From Acetobacterium wieringae (GTDB lineage: Bacteria; Bacillota; Clostridia; Eubacteriales; Eubacteriaceae): a stretch of 64,000 bases of DNA. Location: the NCBI RefSeq assembly GCF_001766835.1, contig NZ_LKEU01000010.1, positions 124,001-188,000 on the forward strand. Direction: 5' to 3'. Position 1 is the first letter of the stretch. Every line of letters begins with the position of its first letter. Below are positions 1 to 8,687 of this stretch, piece after piece. A program made the position numbers and the translations under genes. The notes beneath the pieces are model-generated. The model ran no database searches, was not told the DNA's origin, and was given only the letters and a program-made list of their open reading frames with translations.

Positions 1-234
1 GACGGTACCTTTGATGCTTTTGCCAATCTCCCGGATCACTGCCAGGCTGTTGTCATCCGAAGCGTCATTGACGCAGATGATCTGGTAGTTTTCAAAATTG
101 GCACTTAAAACCGCATTGATTTTTTCCAGAAAATCCCGGATTCGCTCTTCATCATTATAAATATAGATCACCGCCGAAACAAAGTTCTTTTCTTTGTCCC
201 GAACGGTCACCTTCTGTTCTTGCTGTCTAGTCAT
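1..234 (-). CDS. Family 2 glycosyltransferase, N-terminal part (cut by window edge)
   Basis: The reading frame starts at an ATG at 234 and runs off the left edge, so only about 78 N-terminal residues are visible. They contain the opening of a GT-A fold: a beta strand ending in VIYIYNDEERI, then IICVNDASDDNS, the usual first nucleotide-sugar-binding strand of GT2 enzymes. The likely role is transfer of a sugar in surface glycan synthesis. It is the last visible gene of a minus-strand operon and overlaps the stop of the preceding oxidoreductase gene by 8 bases, which suggests translational coupling. Sugar and acceptor cannot be told. Confidence 0.75.
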   Translation of the reverse strand, partial: MTRQQEQKVTVRDKEKNFVSAVIYIYNDEERIRDFLEKINAVLSANFENYQIICVNDASDDNSLAVIREIGKSIKGTV

Positions 235-1366
235 TTTTTAGTACCTCATCCAAATCGTAAACCGTGTTTATTTTTCCCGATAATACCGAGACAAAGGTTG
301 GCTTTTCGCTGACCTTGCGGATCACCGTCGGCCGGGAGTCGTCCACCTCGGAAGCCTTTAAGATCGGCTTCATTGAATAGAGTGAGCCCTCGTAGCTAAA
401 ACCGTACTCGGCCTTTAGATATTTCTCAGCCATATTGGACATGTAGGGCCAGGCGGATTGGGGCTTTGCGATACAATCGTTGCAATTGCCCAGCTGTTCG
501 GGACTGCAATATCCCCAGCTCTTTGTTTGACAGTTAAACTGCGGCAGGCTGTCAAAGGACGAAACATGGGGGGTAAAGGTGACTGAAGTCAGGGAATGAT
601 AGCCGCTTTTGCCAAAGGGCATTACCGAAAAAAAAGGCCCGTCCATCACCGTAATGCCGACCTCCCGGAGTTTGTCCTGGGGTTTACAGAGAATAATTTC
701 ACAGAGCTCGTACTTTATTTTAAAGGGCTCATAACCGGCCAGACTAAGAATCTGATTGGTGGAACCATAGGTGGCGTTAAGCAGGAAGCCCGTTTCGAAA
801 GCGGTACCGCTTTCCAGCGTCAGGACGTAGCTGTCTGGCCCCTTATCAATCTGCTGCAGTCGGACGCCATAGTTGATTTCAACATTTTTCATTCCGACCA
901 GCGCATCGACAAAATACTGCCCCAGAATCCCGGCGTCATAGGTATATTCCTTGGTCAGGTAGGCCCCGTCACAAAGGCCCTTTTTAAAATACTTGTCGGG
1001 CATTAATTCTTCACAGGGAATCTCGGCGGCCTGACAGAATTGGACAAACTGTTCCCGGTTGGTCCAGCTGAAGCTGTCGCTGGTGGCGTAAACCTGATCA
1101 AAGGCATTGTGAATGCAGAAATCATAATCCTTGATAAAACGGTTGAAATAATGGGCTGATTTGATCGCCGTGGCATAAGACCGGGGGTAATGATAGCCCA
1201 TATGGACCCGGGCCTGGTTGATGTAGGTGGCCCGCTGAAAGGGGGCTTTTTCCCATTCCAGCACCAGCACCCGCTCGCCCCGCTCGCCACAAGTCTTAGC
1301 GGCATAAAGGCCGTAAAGCCCGGCTCCGATAATGATCTTGTCCCATTTGCTTTTGTTTGCGGTCAT
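227..1366 (-). CDS. FAD-dependent oxidoreductase (DAO-like)
   Basis: About 379 residues from the ATG at 1366, which has a GGAG 7 bases upstream and starts one base after the previous stop; an earlier in-frame ATG at 1399 lies inside the upstream gene and is less likely. Residues 14-19 form the dinucleotide-binding motif GAGLYG, followed by an acidic strand end (LVLEWEK), as in FAD enzymes of the amino-acid-oxidase fold. The frame then keeps a conserved-looking RVHMGYHYPRS stretch. It sits between a sugar aminotransferase and a glycosyltransferase, so oxidation or reduction of a sugar or glycan precursor is plausible. Substrate unknown. Confidence 0.75.
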   Translation of the reverse strand: MTANKSKWDKIIIGAGLYGLYAAKTCGERGERVLVLEWEKAPFQRATYINQARVHMGYHYPRSYATAIKSAHYFNRFIKDYDFCIHNAFDQVYATSDSFSWTNREQFVQFCQAAEIPCEELMPDKYFKKGLCDGAYLTKEYTYDAGILGQYFVDALVGMKNVEINYGVRLQQIDKGPDSYVLTLESGTAFETGFLLNATYGSTNQILSLAGYEPFKIKYELCEIILCKPQDKLREVGITVMDGPFFSVMPFGKSGYHSLTSVTFTPHVSSFDSLPQFNCQTKSWGYCSPEQLGNCNDCIAKPQSAWPYMSNMAEKYLKAEYGFSYEGSLYSMKPILKASEVDDSRPTVIRKVSEKPTFVSVLSGKINTVYDLDEVLKND

Positions 1367-1367
1367 C

Positions 1368-2480
1368 TTATTGCTCCAATGCCTTGGGCACAAAAGCATT
1401 GATGGCAGCCACTACCGTATCAATCTCAGCGTCGGTCATCCCATAAAAAAGCGGCAGCGATAAAACCTCGTCGGCCAGTTTTTCGGTAATCGGCAGACTG
1501 CCCGGGCCGATCTTTAAATACGCATAGGCTTCCGACAGATGGGGTGGGATCGGGTAGTGAATAATACTGCCAATGCCCTGTGTTTCCAGATAATCTTTCA
1601 GCTCATCCCGATAGGGCGTGGTCACGACAAACTGATGCCAGACTGTGGTAGCCTGGACCCGCAGCTTTGGCAGCGCAATTACAGGGTTGTTCATTTTGTT
1701 AAGATAGGTCATGCAAACCCGGTTGCGGTCGGCATTAAGCGCGTCCAGATAACGAAGCTTAACGTTTAGCAGCCCGGCCTGAAGTTCATCGAGCCGGGAA
1801 TTGGTGCCGACCACCTTATTATAATAGCGCTTCTCACTGCCGTAAAACCGATACATCCGAAAGGCCTGATCCAGTTCCGGGCTGTTGGTGGTAATCGCCC
1901 CACCATCACCAAATGCGCCAAGATTTTTGGATGGATAAAAACTGAAACAGCCGATATCCCCAAAAGAACCGGTCATCTGACCCTGATAGGTGGCGCCATG
2001 GCTCTGGGCGCAATCTTCTACCAGATAAAGGTTATGCTTTTTGGCAATCGCCACGATCTTATCCATTTCGCAGCAGGTGCCGTAAAGGTGCACCACCAGA
2101 ATGGCTTTGGTCTTGTCGGTAATTCTTTCTTCGATTTTGTCCGCATCGATGCTATGAAAGGCGTCCGGCTCGACAAAAACCGGGGTGGCATCGTTAATGG
2201 TAATGCCCATGACGCTGGCAATATAGGTATTGGCCTGAACAATGACCTCATCACCGGCGCCAATGCCCAAGACCCGAAACGACAGCCACAGGGCATCTAA
2301 ACAGTTGCCCAGGCCAACGCAGTAACTGGTGCCGATATAGCTGGCAAAATCTTTTTCAAAGCGGTCCACCTCATCCCCGAGAATGTAGCTGCCGCTTCTT
2401 AAGATTTCCAGGGCTTTGTTTTCATATTCTTGCTGATGTTCTTCAAAATGACGTAGTAAATTGTTTGCTGGTACCTTCAT
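1368..2480 (-). CDS. DegT/DnrJ/EryC1/StrS-type sugar aminotransferase
   Basis: 370 residues, a normal length for the family. PLP-dependent enzymes of this group transaminate nucleotide-linked keto-sugars. The Schiff-base lysine is K185 in FYPSKNLGAFGDGG, and the cofactor-nitrogen aspartate is D156 in VEDCAQSHGA. The N-terminus (NLLRHFEEHQQEYE) resembles the 3-amino-dideoxyhexose (FdtB/QdtB) subgroup, but that assignment is tentative. It lies 15 bases after a GT2 gene and just before an FAD oxidoreductase, so the operon probably makes and transfers an amino sugar for a cell-surface glycan. Confidence 0.85.
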   Translation of the reverse strand: MKVPANNLLRHFEEHQQEYENKALEILRSGSYILGDEVDRFEKDFASYIGTSYCVGLGNCLDALWLSFRVLGIGAGDEVIVQANTYIASVMGITINDATPVFVEPDAFHSIDADKIEERITDKTKAILVVHLYGTCCEMDKIVAIAKKHNLYLVEDCAQSHGATYQGQMTGSFGDIGCFSFYPSKNLGAFGDGGAITTNSPELDQAFRMYRFYGSEKRYYNKVVGTNSRLDELQAGLLNVKLRYLDALNADRNRVCMTYLNKMNNPVIALPKLRVQATTVWHQFVVTTPYRDELKDYLETQGIGSIIHYPIPPHLSEAYAYLKIGPGSLPITEKLADEVLSLPLFYGMTDAEIDTVVAAINAFVPKALEQ

Positions 2481-2495
2481 CTTAACTCCTTGCTG

Positions 2496-3227
2496 TCAGC
2501 CTTTTGTTCGATCTTCTTTGATAAACTCTGACTTTAAAAATTTGATCTGCTTAAGATAGGATACCACAGTTTTAACAACCTTTACCTTAGTATCGTAATC
2601 ATCTTTCCAGATTACCGGAATATCATAAACGGCGATGCCCTGGCGCTCAGCCCGCAACAGCAGCTCCACGCAATAAAACCAGCCATTGTCCTGGCTGGAA
2701 GCGGCAATTAACTGATCAAAGGTGTCTTTGCGGTAAAAATCAAAACCACAGAGGGCATCGGTAAACTTATTTTTAAACACCACATGCAAGAGGCTATTAA
2801 GCCCCCGGGAGGTCAATTCTCTTGATAGCTTGCGGCCCGTCACGGCCGAATTTTTCATCAGCCGCGACCCCTTAATAATTTTTACATCGGGCTGGTTTTC
2901 AAAAATATCCTTTACCTGTCTGAGATGTTCGATATCGGTGGACAGGTCAATGTCCATATAGCCGATCACTTCGCAGCTGTTATCTGCCGCACCGGTTCGC
3001 AGGGCTACACCGACCCCTTTTTCTGGGGTTTTTAGATATTCGACTTCTTTATACTTTTCACACAAGCGGCGGCTGATGGCTTCGGTGGCATCGGTGGAGC
3101 CATTATCGATGATGGTCAGCTGATAATCAAACAGTTTGTTTTTTTTGAGGAATATCAGGGTTTTTAAGATCCCCTTTTCGAGGCGCCGTTCTTCATCGAG
3201 AACGGGAAATAATATATTTACTTTCAT
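2496..3227 (-). CDS. GT2 glycosyltransferase, polyprenyl-phosphate-sugar synthase-like
   Basis: 243 residues. The N-terminus ILFPVLDEERRLEKG and the DNGSTDATE stretch are typical of GT2, and YMDIDLSTD (D92, D94) is the metal-binding DxD region. The arrangement (PVLDEE, DNGSTD, ALRTGA, MDIDLSTD, KGSR) matches the dolichyl/undecaprenyl-phosphate sugar synthase branch. No C-terminal transmembrane helices are seen, so it would be a soluble or peripheral enzyme loading a sugar onto a lipid carrier. It follows mtnA by 18 bases and precedes the aminotransferase by 15. Donor sugar unknown. Confidence 0.8.
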   Translation of the reverse strand: MKVNILFPVLDEERRLEKGILKTLIFLKKNKLFDYQLTIIDNGSTDATEAISRRLCEKYKEVEYLKTPEKGVGVALRTGAADNSCEVIGYMDIDLSTDIEHLRQVKDIFENQPDVKIIKGSRLMKNSAVTGRKLSRELTSRGLNSLLHVVFKNKFTDALCGFDFYRKDTFDQLIAASSQDNGWFYCVELLLRAERQGIAVYDIPVIWKDDYDTKVKVVKTVVSYLKQIKFLKSEFIKEDRTKG

Positions 3228-3245
3228 GCGTCATCCTTTTGCTTT

Positions 3246-4277
3246 TTATTCTTTCAGCTTGGGAATATTAAGGTCATAAGGCGGATAGACCACCCCTTTT
3301 TCGGTGATGATGGCAGTGACGTTCTGGTGGGGGGTGACATCAAAGGCCGGGTTTTCCATATTGACCCCGTCGGGTGCCACCTGAACCCCGCCAATATGGC
3401 TGATTTCCCGGCAATCCCGTTGTTCGATGACAATTTCATCGCCGGACTGCATCTCAAAATCAATGGTCGAGGTCGGTGCGGCCACATACATTGGGATGCC
3501 ATGGGCCTTGGCCAGTACCGACACCGAATAGGTACCGATTTTATTGGCGACATCGCCATTGGCTGCAATCCGATCGGCGCCGACAATGACGCCGTCAATT
3601 TTGCCCAGCTTCATCATCCAGCCAGCCATGTTGTCGGTAATCAGGGTCACCGGGATGCCATCAGCCTGCAGCTCATAGACCGTCAGCCGGGCACCCTGTA
3701 AAAAGGGCCGGGTCTCATCGGCATAGACAGAAATATTCTTGCCCGCTTCATGGGCGGCCCGGATCACGCCCAGGGCGGTGCCGTAATCGGCGGTGGCCAG
3801 AGCGCCGGCGTTGCAATGGGTCAAGAGGGTATCACCTTCGTGGATCAGTTCGGCACCATGCTTGCCCATGTCCCGGCACATCTGAATGTCCTCGGCACAG
3901 ATCGCATCGGCTTCCTGTTTTAAGATCGCCACCAGCTCGGCCGGTTCTTTATCGGCATTGGCCGCCATCACATCTTCCATCCGCTTAATCGCCCAGAATA
4001 AATTCACGGCGGTGGGACGGGTAGACGCCAGTAATTCGCAAACTTCTTTCATTTTAACATAAAAAACATCTTTTGGCTCGTTTTGATATTCCAACGCACC
4101 AAAATAAACACCGTAGCCAGCGGTTACCCCGATGGCCGGTGCGCCCCGGACAATCATATCGACAATCGCTTTGGCAATTTCCCGATAATCGGTATAGGAA
4201 TAAACAATGAACTCCGTGGGAAGCTTGGTCTGATCAATCAGCCTTAGCTTCCCCTCTTCAAAATAAACAGGTTTCAA
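3246..4277 (-). CDS. mtnA: S-methyl-5-thioribose-1-phosphate isomerase
   Basis: 343 residues, normal for MtnA of the eIF2B-like fold. It converts methylthioribose-1-phosphate to methylthioribulose-1-phosphate in salvage of methylthioadenosine, and may also act on the 5-deoxyribose analogue. Visible motifs are RGAPAIG (44-50), the catalytic cysteine in THCNAGALAT (C155), ETRP (188-191), and the catalytic aspartate in GADRIAANGD (D235). It begins 2 bases after mtnP, so the two are almost certainly co-expressed. Later enzymes of the oxygen-dependent methionine pathway (mtnB, mtnC/W, mtnD) are absent from the window. Confidence 0.95.
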   Translation of the reverse strand: MKPVYFEEGKLRLIDQTKLPTEFIVYSYTDYREIAKAIVDMIVRGAPAIGVTAGYGVYFGALEYQNEPKDVFYVKMKEVCELLASTRPTAVNLFWAIKRMEDVMAANADKEPAELVAILKQEADAICAEDIQMCRDMGKHGAELIHEGDTLLTHCNAGALATADYGTALGVIRAAHEAGKNISVYADETRPFLQGARLTVYELQADGIPVTLITDNMAGWMMKLGKIDGVIVGADRIAANGDVANKIGTYSVSVLAKAHGIPMYVAAPTSTIDFEMQSGDEIVIEQRDCREISHIGGVQVAPDGVNMENPAFDVTPHQNVTAIITEKGVVYPPYDLNIPKLKE

Positions 4278-4279
4278 GC

Positions 4280-5038
4280 CTACACCTCTAATTTATCGAT
4301 GAGCTTAAAGATCAGCGCTTTTACTTTTTCGGCATTTTCGTTTAAAACCCGGATCACATCCTCGTTGGTGACTGGCTTAATGTCCGGATGGCCTTCGAGC
4401 CCGGCATCGTAATCGGTGGTCAGGGCAATGTTCACCACCGGGATTTCCTGTTCCAGACAGAGATAGCCTTCAGGATACTGGGTCATATTAACCACATCGG
4501 CACCCAGCATCGCAAACATCCGGCTTTCAGCCACGGTTGAGAAACGAGGCCCGTTAATAACGATCACTGTCCCGCCAAAATGCGCCGTAATTCCGCATTC
4601 TTTAGCCGCTTCCATCGCCAGCACCCGCAGGTTTTTATCGTAGGGATGGGCCGAACTGAGATGATTGACCTTCGGTTTTTCAAAAAAGGTATCTTTTCGG
4701 CCAGAGGTCATATTGATAAACTGATCGGTGATCACAAAATCGCCGGGTTTGATATCAAACTTAAGACTGCCCACACAGCAGGGCGAGATAATCGCTTTAA
4801 CCCCCAGGGTTTTTAAGGCGTAGATATTGGCCCGGTAATTAATCTCTGACGGGTTAAGGGTATGTTCTTTGCCGTGCCGGGGCAAAAAGGCCACGGTTTT
4901 TTCGCCTACTTTGACCAGGCTGATATCGTCCGATGGCTTGCCATAAGGGGTGTCCACTTCAATTTTTTTCACATCACTACTGAGCTCATAAAGACCGGAA
5001 CCGCCAATAACACCAATGTCTGCTGAATAATACATCAT
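4280..5038 (-). CDS. mtnP: S-methyl-5'-thioadenosine phosphorylase
   Basis: 252 residues. It cleaves methylthioadenosine (by-product of polyamine synthesis and other SAM use) with phosphate into adenine and methylthioribose-1-phosphate, feeding MtnA encoded next. Family motifs are IGGSGLY near residue 11, the phosphate-binding PRHG (FLPRHGKEH), NYRANIYALK, SPCCVGSL and the purine-site region NMTQYPE. The start has two adjacent ATGs behind GGAG; 5038 or 5035 are both possible. First gene of the minus-strand mtn/glycan operon. A purine nucleoside phosphorylase is the main alternative. Confidence 0.93.
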   Translation of the reverse strand: MMYYSADIGVIGGSGLYELSSDVKKIEVDTPYGKPSDDISLVKVGEKTVAFLPRHGKEHTLNPSEINYRANIYALKTLGVKAIISPCCVGSLKFDIKPGDFVITDQFINMTSGRKDTFFEKPKVNHLSSAHPYDKNLRVLAMEAAKECGITAHFGGTVIVINGPRFSTVAESRMFAMLGADVVNMTQYPEGYLCLEQEIPVVNIALTTDYDAGLEGHPDIKPVTNEDVIRVLNENAEKVKALIFKLIDKLEV

Positions 5039-5089
5039 TTCTCTCCTTCAAATTGTTTTTTTATCGTTGCAAAAGCGCCGTGATATAAA

Positions 5090-5137
5090 TTAGATTGTGC
5101 CCAGGACGGCCAAAGCCCATCCCAAACACAATCTCGA
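5090..5137 (-). terminator. Probable hairpin between the DUF2284 gene and mtnP
   Basis: Arms AGATTGTG and CACAATCT enclose a second inner GGATGG/CCGTCC pairing. On the minus strand the stem is followed by an AT-rich but not pure-T stretch. It lies between the DUF2284 stop and mtnP, where a terminator is expected; an attenuator is possible. Confidence 0.45.
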
Positions 5138-5151
5138 TCATTACTACTATT

Positions 5152-6549
5152 CTATTCGGGAATCACCAGGCTTGCCAGGGTTGACTTGGTGACAATGGTT
5201 TCTTCCTCGTCATCAAGGCTGGCTTTAAAACCCAACCACTGATATTTGCTGTCGTCCTCTTCTTCTGCGACTGTCTCTTCACTCACTTCCGAAACCGCTT
5301 CTTCAACTGCATCACAGCTGACTGCTGATTCGGTCACTGCTTCTTCAGCTGCCGCTTCTTCGGCCTGGGGTGCAGCCAGATCCGGACACACTTCCCCGGC
5401 TGGCTCAGTCGCTTCATTTTCCGCCGGTATTTCTTCGCCGTCGAGAATCAGTTCAGTCATTTTTGGAATCGGCCGTTTAACAATTTCGTCGTCATCAAGG
5501 TTGGCCTTAAAGCCCAGCCACTGATATTTGCTGTCGTCTTCTTCCTCAATCACCACTTCGGTAGCTTCCGGTTCCGGTTCGGCCGTTAGGGTAACCACTT
5601 CTACCAGCACCTCTTCTGCCTTAACTTCCGGGGCCGTGTCTTCTTCGTAGATTTTTTGTGCTTCCACTTCTTGTGCTGTCATTTCCGGAATCACATCTTC
5701 TTCGCCCTGAATGGTGACGGTATAACCCTTTTTCATGACTTCATCTTCAGGGTTCTTATCGGCTTTATAGCCGACCCAGCTTTTCTGGGGCCGATACGCT
5801 GGAATTTCATCGTCAATGATTTTGGCTCTGGCGGCAACCGCCGCTCTGCCACCATGGATGGTCTCCTCCGGTTTGATGACTTCCGAAACCTGGAACTCAT
5901 CCACCGGCGCCCGGTGTTTGTCCCGTTCCCAGCTCTTCTTTTTATCGGGAAAGTATTTTTTGAGGATTTCTTTGGGAATTTCTTCATTGCAGAGGATTGC
6001 CGACACCGAGGTCAGCACCTCCGGCAAGCGGTAGGTATCGCCCCACTTGATTGTCATGCCGACCTCATATTTAAGCAGATCGGCCACATTAAAGCCAAGC
6101 GACTCCAATGAAAAGCGCATCATGCCGGGATGACGGCATGGTTCATTGGTTTTTCTGGCACAGGCCAGCCCCTGGGTTTCACAGATCGGGCAATTGCCGG
6201 GAATCAGACCGATCACCCCATCGACTTCGTTTTCAATTTCCAGTAGGGTTTTCCAAGTCATCACCTTGATCGCCTGGAGTTTGTCGGTACAGTAGTCTTT
6301 AACCGCCTGAGGATCACGGATATTTCTTAAATCTTCCCGGGAGACCTCAAACTGTCTGCCGATGATGTGCATGTATTTAAACTGTTTTAGAAAGATTGCT
6401 TCATCAAATGCGTAAGTTGGGCAGGACCAGTATTTGGAAAAATTTGGACATGCCTTGCAAAAGCCCAGCGTCTTGTCCCGGTCGAAATACTCATCCATTA
6501 AGTACTCCACTCTTTTTGCTCCCAGGCTAAGTTTATTTTTTAATTCCAT
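5152..6549 (-). CDS. DUF2284 cysteine-rich metal-binding protein with acidic repeat tail
   Basis: 465 residues from the ATG at 6549 (GAAGGGA upstream). The first ~210 residues form a DUF2284-type domain: CKACPNFSKYWSCP near the N-terminus and CPICETQGLACARKTNEPC further on, spaced as for a metal or Fe-S centre. The rest is a long, Glu/Ala-rich low-complexity tail carrying three spaced copies of a short motif: KSWVGYKAD, YQWLGFKAN and YQWLGFKAS, the last two preceded by EEDDSK. Such a tail is not part of the family core. It may bind partners or be disordered. Function unknown; divergent from the NifU-like gene. Confidence 0.75.
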   Translation of the reverse strand: MELKNKLSLGAKRVEYLMDEYFDRDKTLGFCKACPNFSKYWSCPTYAFDEAIFLKQFKYMHIIGRQFEVSREDLRNIRDPQAVKDYCTDKLQAIKVMTWKTLLEIENEVDGVIGLIPGNCPICETQGLACARKTNEPCRHPGMMRFSLESLGFNVADLLKYEVGMTIKWGDTYRLPEVLTSVSAILCNEEIPKEILKKYFPDKKKSWERDKHRAPVDEFQVSEVIKPEETIHGGRAAVAARAKIIDDEIPAYRPQKSWVGYKADKNPEDEVMKKGYTVTIQGEEDVIPEMTAQEVEAQKIYEEDTAPEVKAEEVLVEVVTLTAEPEPEATEVVIEEEDDSKYQWLGFKANLDDDEIVKRPIPKMTELILDGEEIPAENEATEPAGEVCPDLAAPQAEEAAAEEAVTESAVSCDAVEEAVSEVSEETVAEEEDDSKYQWLGFKASLDDEEETIVTKSTLASLVIPE

Positions 6550-6585
6550 TCGTTTACATCCCTTCTCAATCAATCCGCAGATCAA

Positions 6586-6827
6586 TCGACCAATTATCTA
6601 TCGTTTCATTTAATAAATTTTTAAGATAAGTTCCCGAACCAAAGATAAAATTCACCTATTTTAGGTTCTTGCCCTATTCTACATCGATTTCGCCATTTCA
6701 TCAATTAAACTTTTTGTCCTATTCGGGTATTTTTCCCCGATTCGTAAAAATGACAAAATATTACCTGTTTATTTTGAATTTTTAAGTTTATAATTAAAGG
6801 AGTAATTTTTTGAAGGGAGATTAATGA
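6586..6827. promoter_or_regulatory. Divergent promoter region
   Basis: AT-rich spacer between the DUF2284 gene and the NifU-like gene. A good -10 (TATAAT, 6788-6793) precedes the plus-strand gene, whose ATG at 6828 follows GAAGGGAG. No clear -35 at 17 bp and no operator palindrome were recognised. Confidence 0.5.
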
Positions 6828-7520
6828 ATGGAATATTCTCACGAAATTAAAAGAATGTGTACCGTTGGTAATAACGCCAACCACGGTTGTGCCCCAATCC
6901 CAGAGGAGGGAAAATGGGTTCAGGCAAAGGATGTTACCGACATCTCTGGTTTAACTCATGGTATTGGCTGGTGTGCCCCACAACAGGGCGCCTGTAAATT
7001 AACCCTTAATGTAAAGGATGGCATCATCGAGGAATGTCTGATTGAAACCATCGGTTGTTCGGGAATGACTCATTCAGCTTCGATGGCCTCTGAAATTATG
7101 CCAGGTAAAACAATCTTAGAAGCTCTTAATACAGATTTAGTTTGTGACGCAATTAACACCGCCATGCGGGAATTGTTTTTGCAAATCGTATATGGCCGTA
7201 CCCAAACGGCTTTCTCTGAGGGCGGCCTGCCGGTTGGCGCCGGACTTGAAGATTTGGGCAAAGGTTTACGAAGCCAGGTCGGGACCACCTATGGTACCCT
7301 TGCCAAAGGCCCCCGTTACCTTGAAATTGCCGAAGGTTATATCCAGAAATTGGCCTTAAACAAAAACGATGAAATCGTTGGTTACTCCTTCGTTCATCTT
7401 GGAAAAATGATGGAAAGTATCAATAACGGCGTTGAGCCAGCCGTCGCTTTGGAAAAAGCCTCTGGCAAGTACGGACAATTCGACGATGCAGTCAAATACA
7501 TCGATCCAAGAAAAGAATAG
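6828..7520 (+). CDS. NifU N-terminal-like iron-sulfur scaffold protein
   Basis: 230 residues. It resembles IscU/NifU N-terminal scaffolds: cysteines in KRMCTVGNNANHGCAP, GWCAPQQGACKL and IETIGCSGMTHS lie where such proteins hold cluster or metal ligands. The C-terminal third diverges from classical IscU. It is 11 bases upstream of a GGGtGRT gene, a pairing I know from many Clostridia without a settled function. A role in assembling or carrying an Fe-S cluster is inferred from the fold only. Start chosen at the ATG after GAAGGGAG; an out-of-frame ATG lies 4 bases earlier. Confidence 0.8.
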   Translation: MEYSHEIKRMCTVGNNANHGCAPIPEEGKWVQAKDVTDISGLTHGIGWCAPQQGACKLTLNVKDGIIEECLIETIGCSGMTHSASMASEIMPGKTILEALNTDLVCDAINTAMRELFLQIVYGRTQTAFSEGGLPVGAGLEDLGKGLRSQVGTTYGTLAKGPRYLEIAEGYIQKLALNKNDEIVGYSFVHLGKMMESINNGVEPAVALEKASGKYGQFDDAVKYIDPRKE

Positions 7521-7531
7521 GAGGAAATCAC

Positions 7532-8530
7532 ATGGCATTATTTGAAAGTTATGAAAGAAGAATCGCTAAAATTGAAGAAGTTTTAGCTGCCAATGGCATT
7601 GCCTCTTTAGAAGAAGCAAAAGCAATTTGTGATGAAAAAGGCATTGATGTGGCTGGCATTGTTAAAGGCATTCAGCCCATCTGTTTTGAAAACGCCTGCT
7701 GGGCTTACACCCTGGGTGCGGCTCTGGCCATTAAACGGGGCATTACCAATGCGGCAGACGCCTCTGAAGTCATCGGCGAAGGCTTACAGGCTTTCTGTAT
7801 TCCCGGTTCGGTGGCTGAACAACGGAAGGTTGGTTTAGGTCATGGGAACCTGGGCGCGATGCTCTTAAGAGAAGAAACCGAATGTTTTGCCTTTTTAGCT
7901 GGCCATGAATCCTTTGCGGCGGCTGAAGGTGCCATCGGGATCGCCCGCTCGGCCAACAAGGTTCGTCAAAAACCGCTGCGGGTTATCTTAAACGGACTGG
8001 GCAAAGACGCTGCTCTAATTATTTCCCGGGTCAACGGCTTTACCTATGTCAAAACCGACTATGACTACGCCACCGGTGAACTAAACATTGTTTCCCGAAC
8101 CCCATACTCCGACGGCGAACGGGCTGCCGTTAACTGCTATGGCTGTAATGATGTCCAGGAAGGCGTGGCCATCATGCATTATGAAGGGGTTCACGTTTCC
8201 ATCACCGGTAACTCCACCAACCCGACCCGTTTCCAACACCCGGTTGCCGGCACCTATAAAAAAGAAGCCCTGGAACAAGGCAAAAAATATTTCTCCGTGG
8301 CCTCTGGCGGCGGTACCGGCCGAACCCTGCACCCAGACAATATGGCCGCTGGTCCAGCTTCCTACGGGATGACCGACACCATGGGCCGGATGCATTCAGA
8401 CGCTCAGTTTGCCGGTTCTTCATCGGTTCCTGCCCATGTTGAAATGATGGGTCTGATCGGAATGGGGAATAACCCAATGGTTGGCGCGACGGTTTCGGTT
8501 GCGGTGGCGATTGAGGAAGCGAGCAAGTAG
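7532..8530 (+). CDS. GGGtGRT family protein
   Basis: 332 residues. Named for the signature seen here as SVASGGGTGRTLHPDN. Other notable stretches are GHGNLGAMLLREE, GHESFAAAEGAIG and a histidine-bearing MGRMHSDAQFAGSSSVPAH. The family is usually encoded beside the NifU-like gene, as here, with AGGAGG between them, so the two products probably work together. The biochemical role is not established to my knowledge. A strong terminator follows. Confidence 0.88.
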   Translation: MALFESYERRIAKIEEVLAANGIASLEEAKAICDEKGIDVAGIVKGIQPICFENACWAYTLGAALAIKRGITNAADASEVIGEGLQAFCIPGSVAEQRKVGLGHGNLGAMLLREETECFAFLAGHESFAAAEGAIGIARSANKVRQKPLRVILNGLGKDAALIISRVNGFTYVKTDYDYATGELNIVSRTPYSDGERAAVNCYGCNDVQEGVAIMHYEGVHVSITGNSTNPTRFQHPVAGTYKKEALEQGKKYFSVASGGGTGRTLHPDNMAAGPASYGMTDTMGRMHSDAQFAGSSSVPAHVEMMGLIGMGNNPMVGATVSVAVAIEEASK

Positions 8531-8596
8531 GCTAAGCAGCCATCTTTCCCATTAAAACCCCATTTCAGTTAAGATAGATTTACACCGTTTTTGCTT

Positions 8597-8640
8597 ACAA
8601 TACTCAAACAATACTCGTGTAATACTCACTAACAATACTC
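8597..8640. repeat. Four short direct AATACTC repeats
   Basis: ACAATACTC occurs at 8597, 8608 and 8632, and AATACTC at 8621, between the GGGtGRT stop and its terminator. Spacing is 11-13 bases. No role is evident. Confidence 0.6.
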
Positions 8641-8651
8641 TTTTTTTATAA

Positions 8652-8687
8652 AACGAACCCAAGCTTAAAACTTGGGTTCGTTTTTCA
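8652..8687 (+). terminator. Rho-independent terminator after the GGGtGRT gene
   Basis: Perfect 12-bp stem AACGAACCCAAG / CTTGGGTTCGTT with a 7-base loop, followed by T's. The remaining spacer to 8862 holds no recognisable gene. Confidence 0.9.

Noticed and set aside
1003..1305. 100-codon frame within the FAD oxidoreductase gene
   Set aside because: Same-strand shadow frame of an identified gene; no family pattern, no ribosome binding site.
5246..5524. 92-codon Ser-rich frame opposite the DUF2284 tail
   Set aside because: The serine richness mirrors GAA/GAG codons of the acidic tail on the other strand.
8597..8640. Regular AATACTC repeats as a CRISPR array
   Set aside because: Repeats are 7-9 bases with 2-6 base spacers; no cas genes. 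No CRISPR array was seen anywhere in the window.
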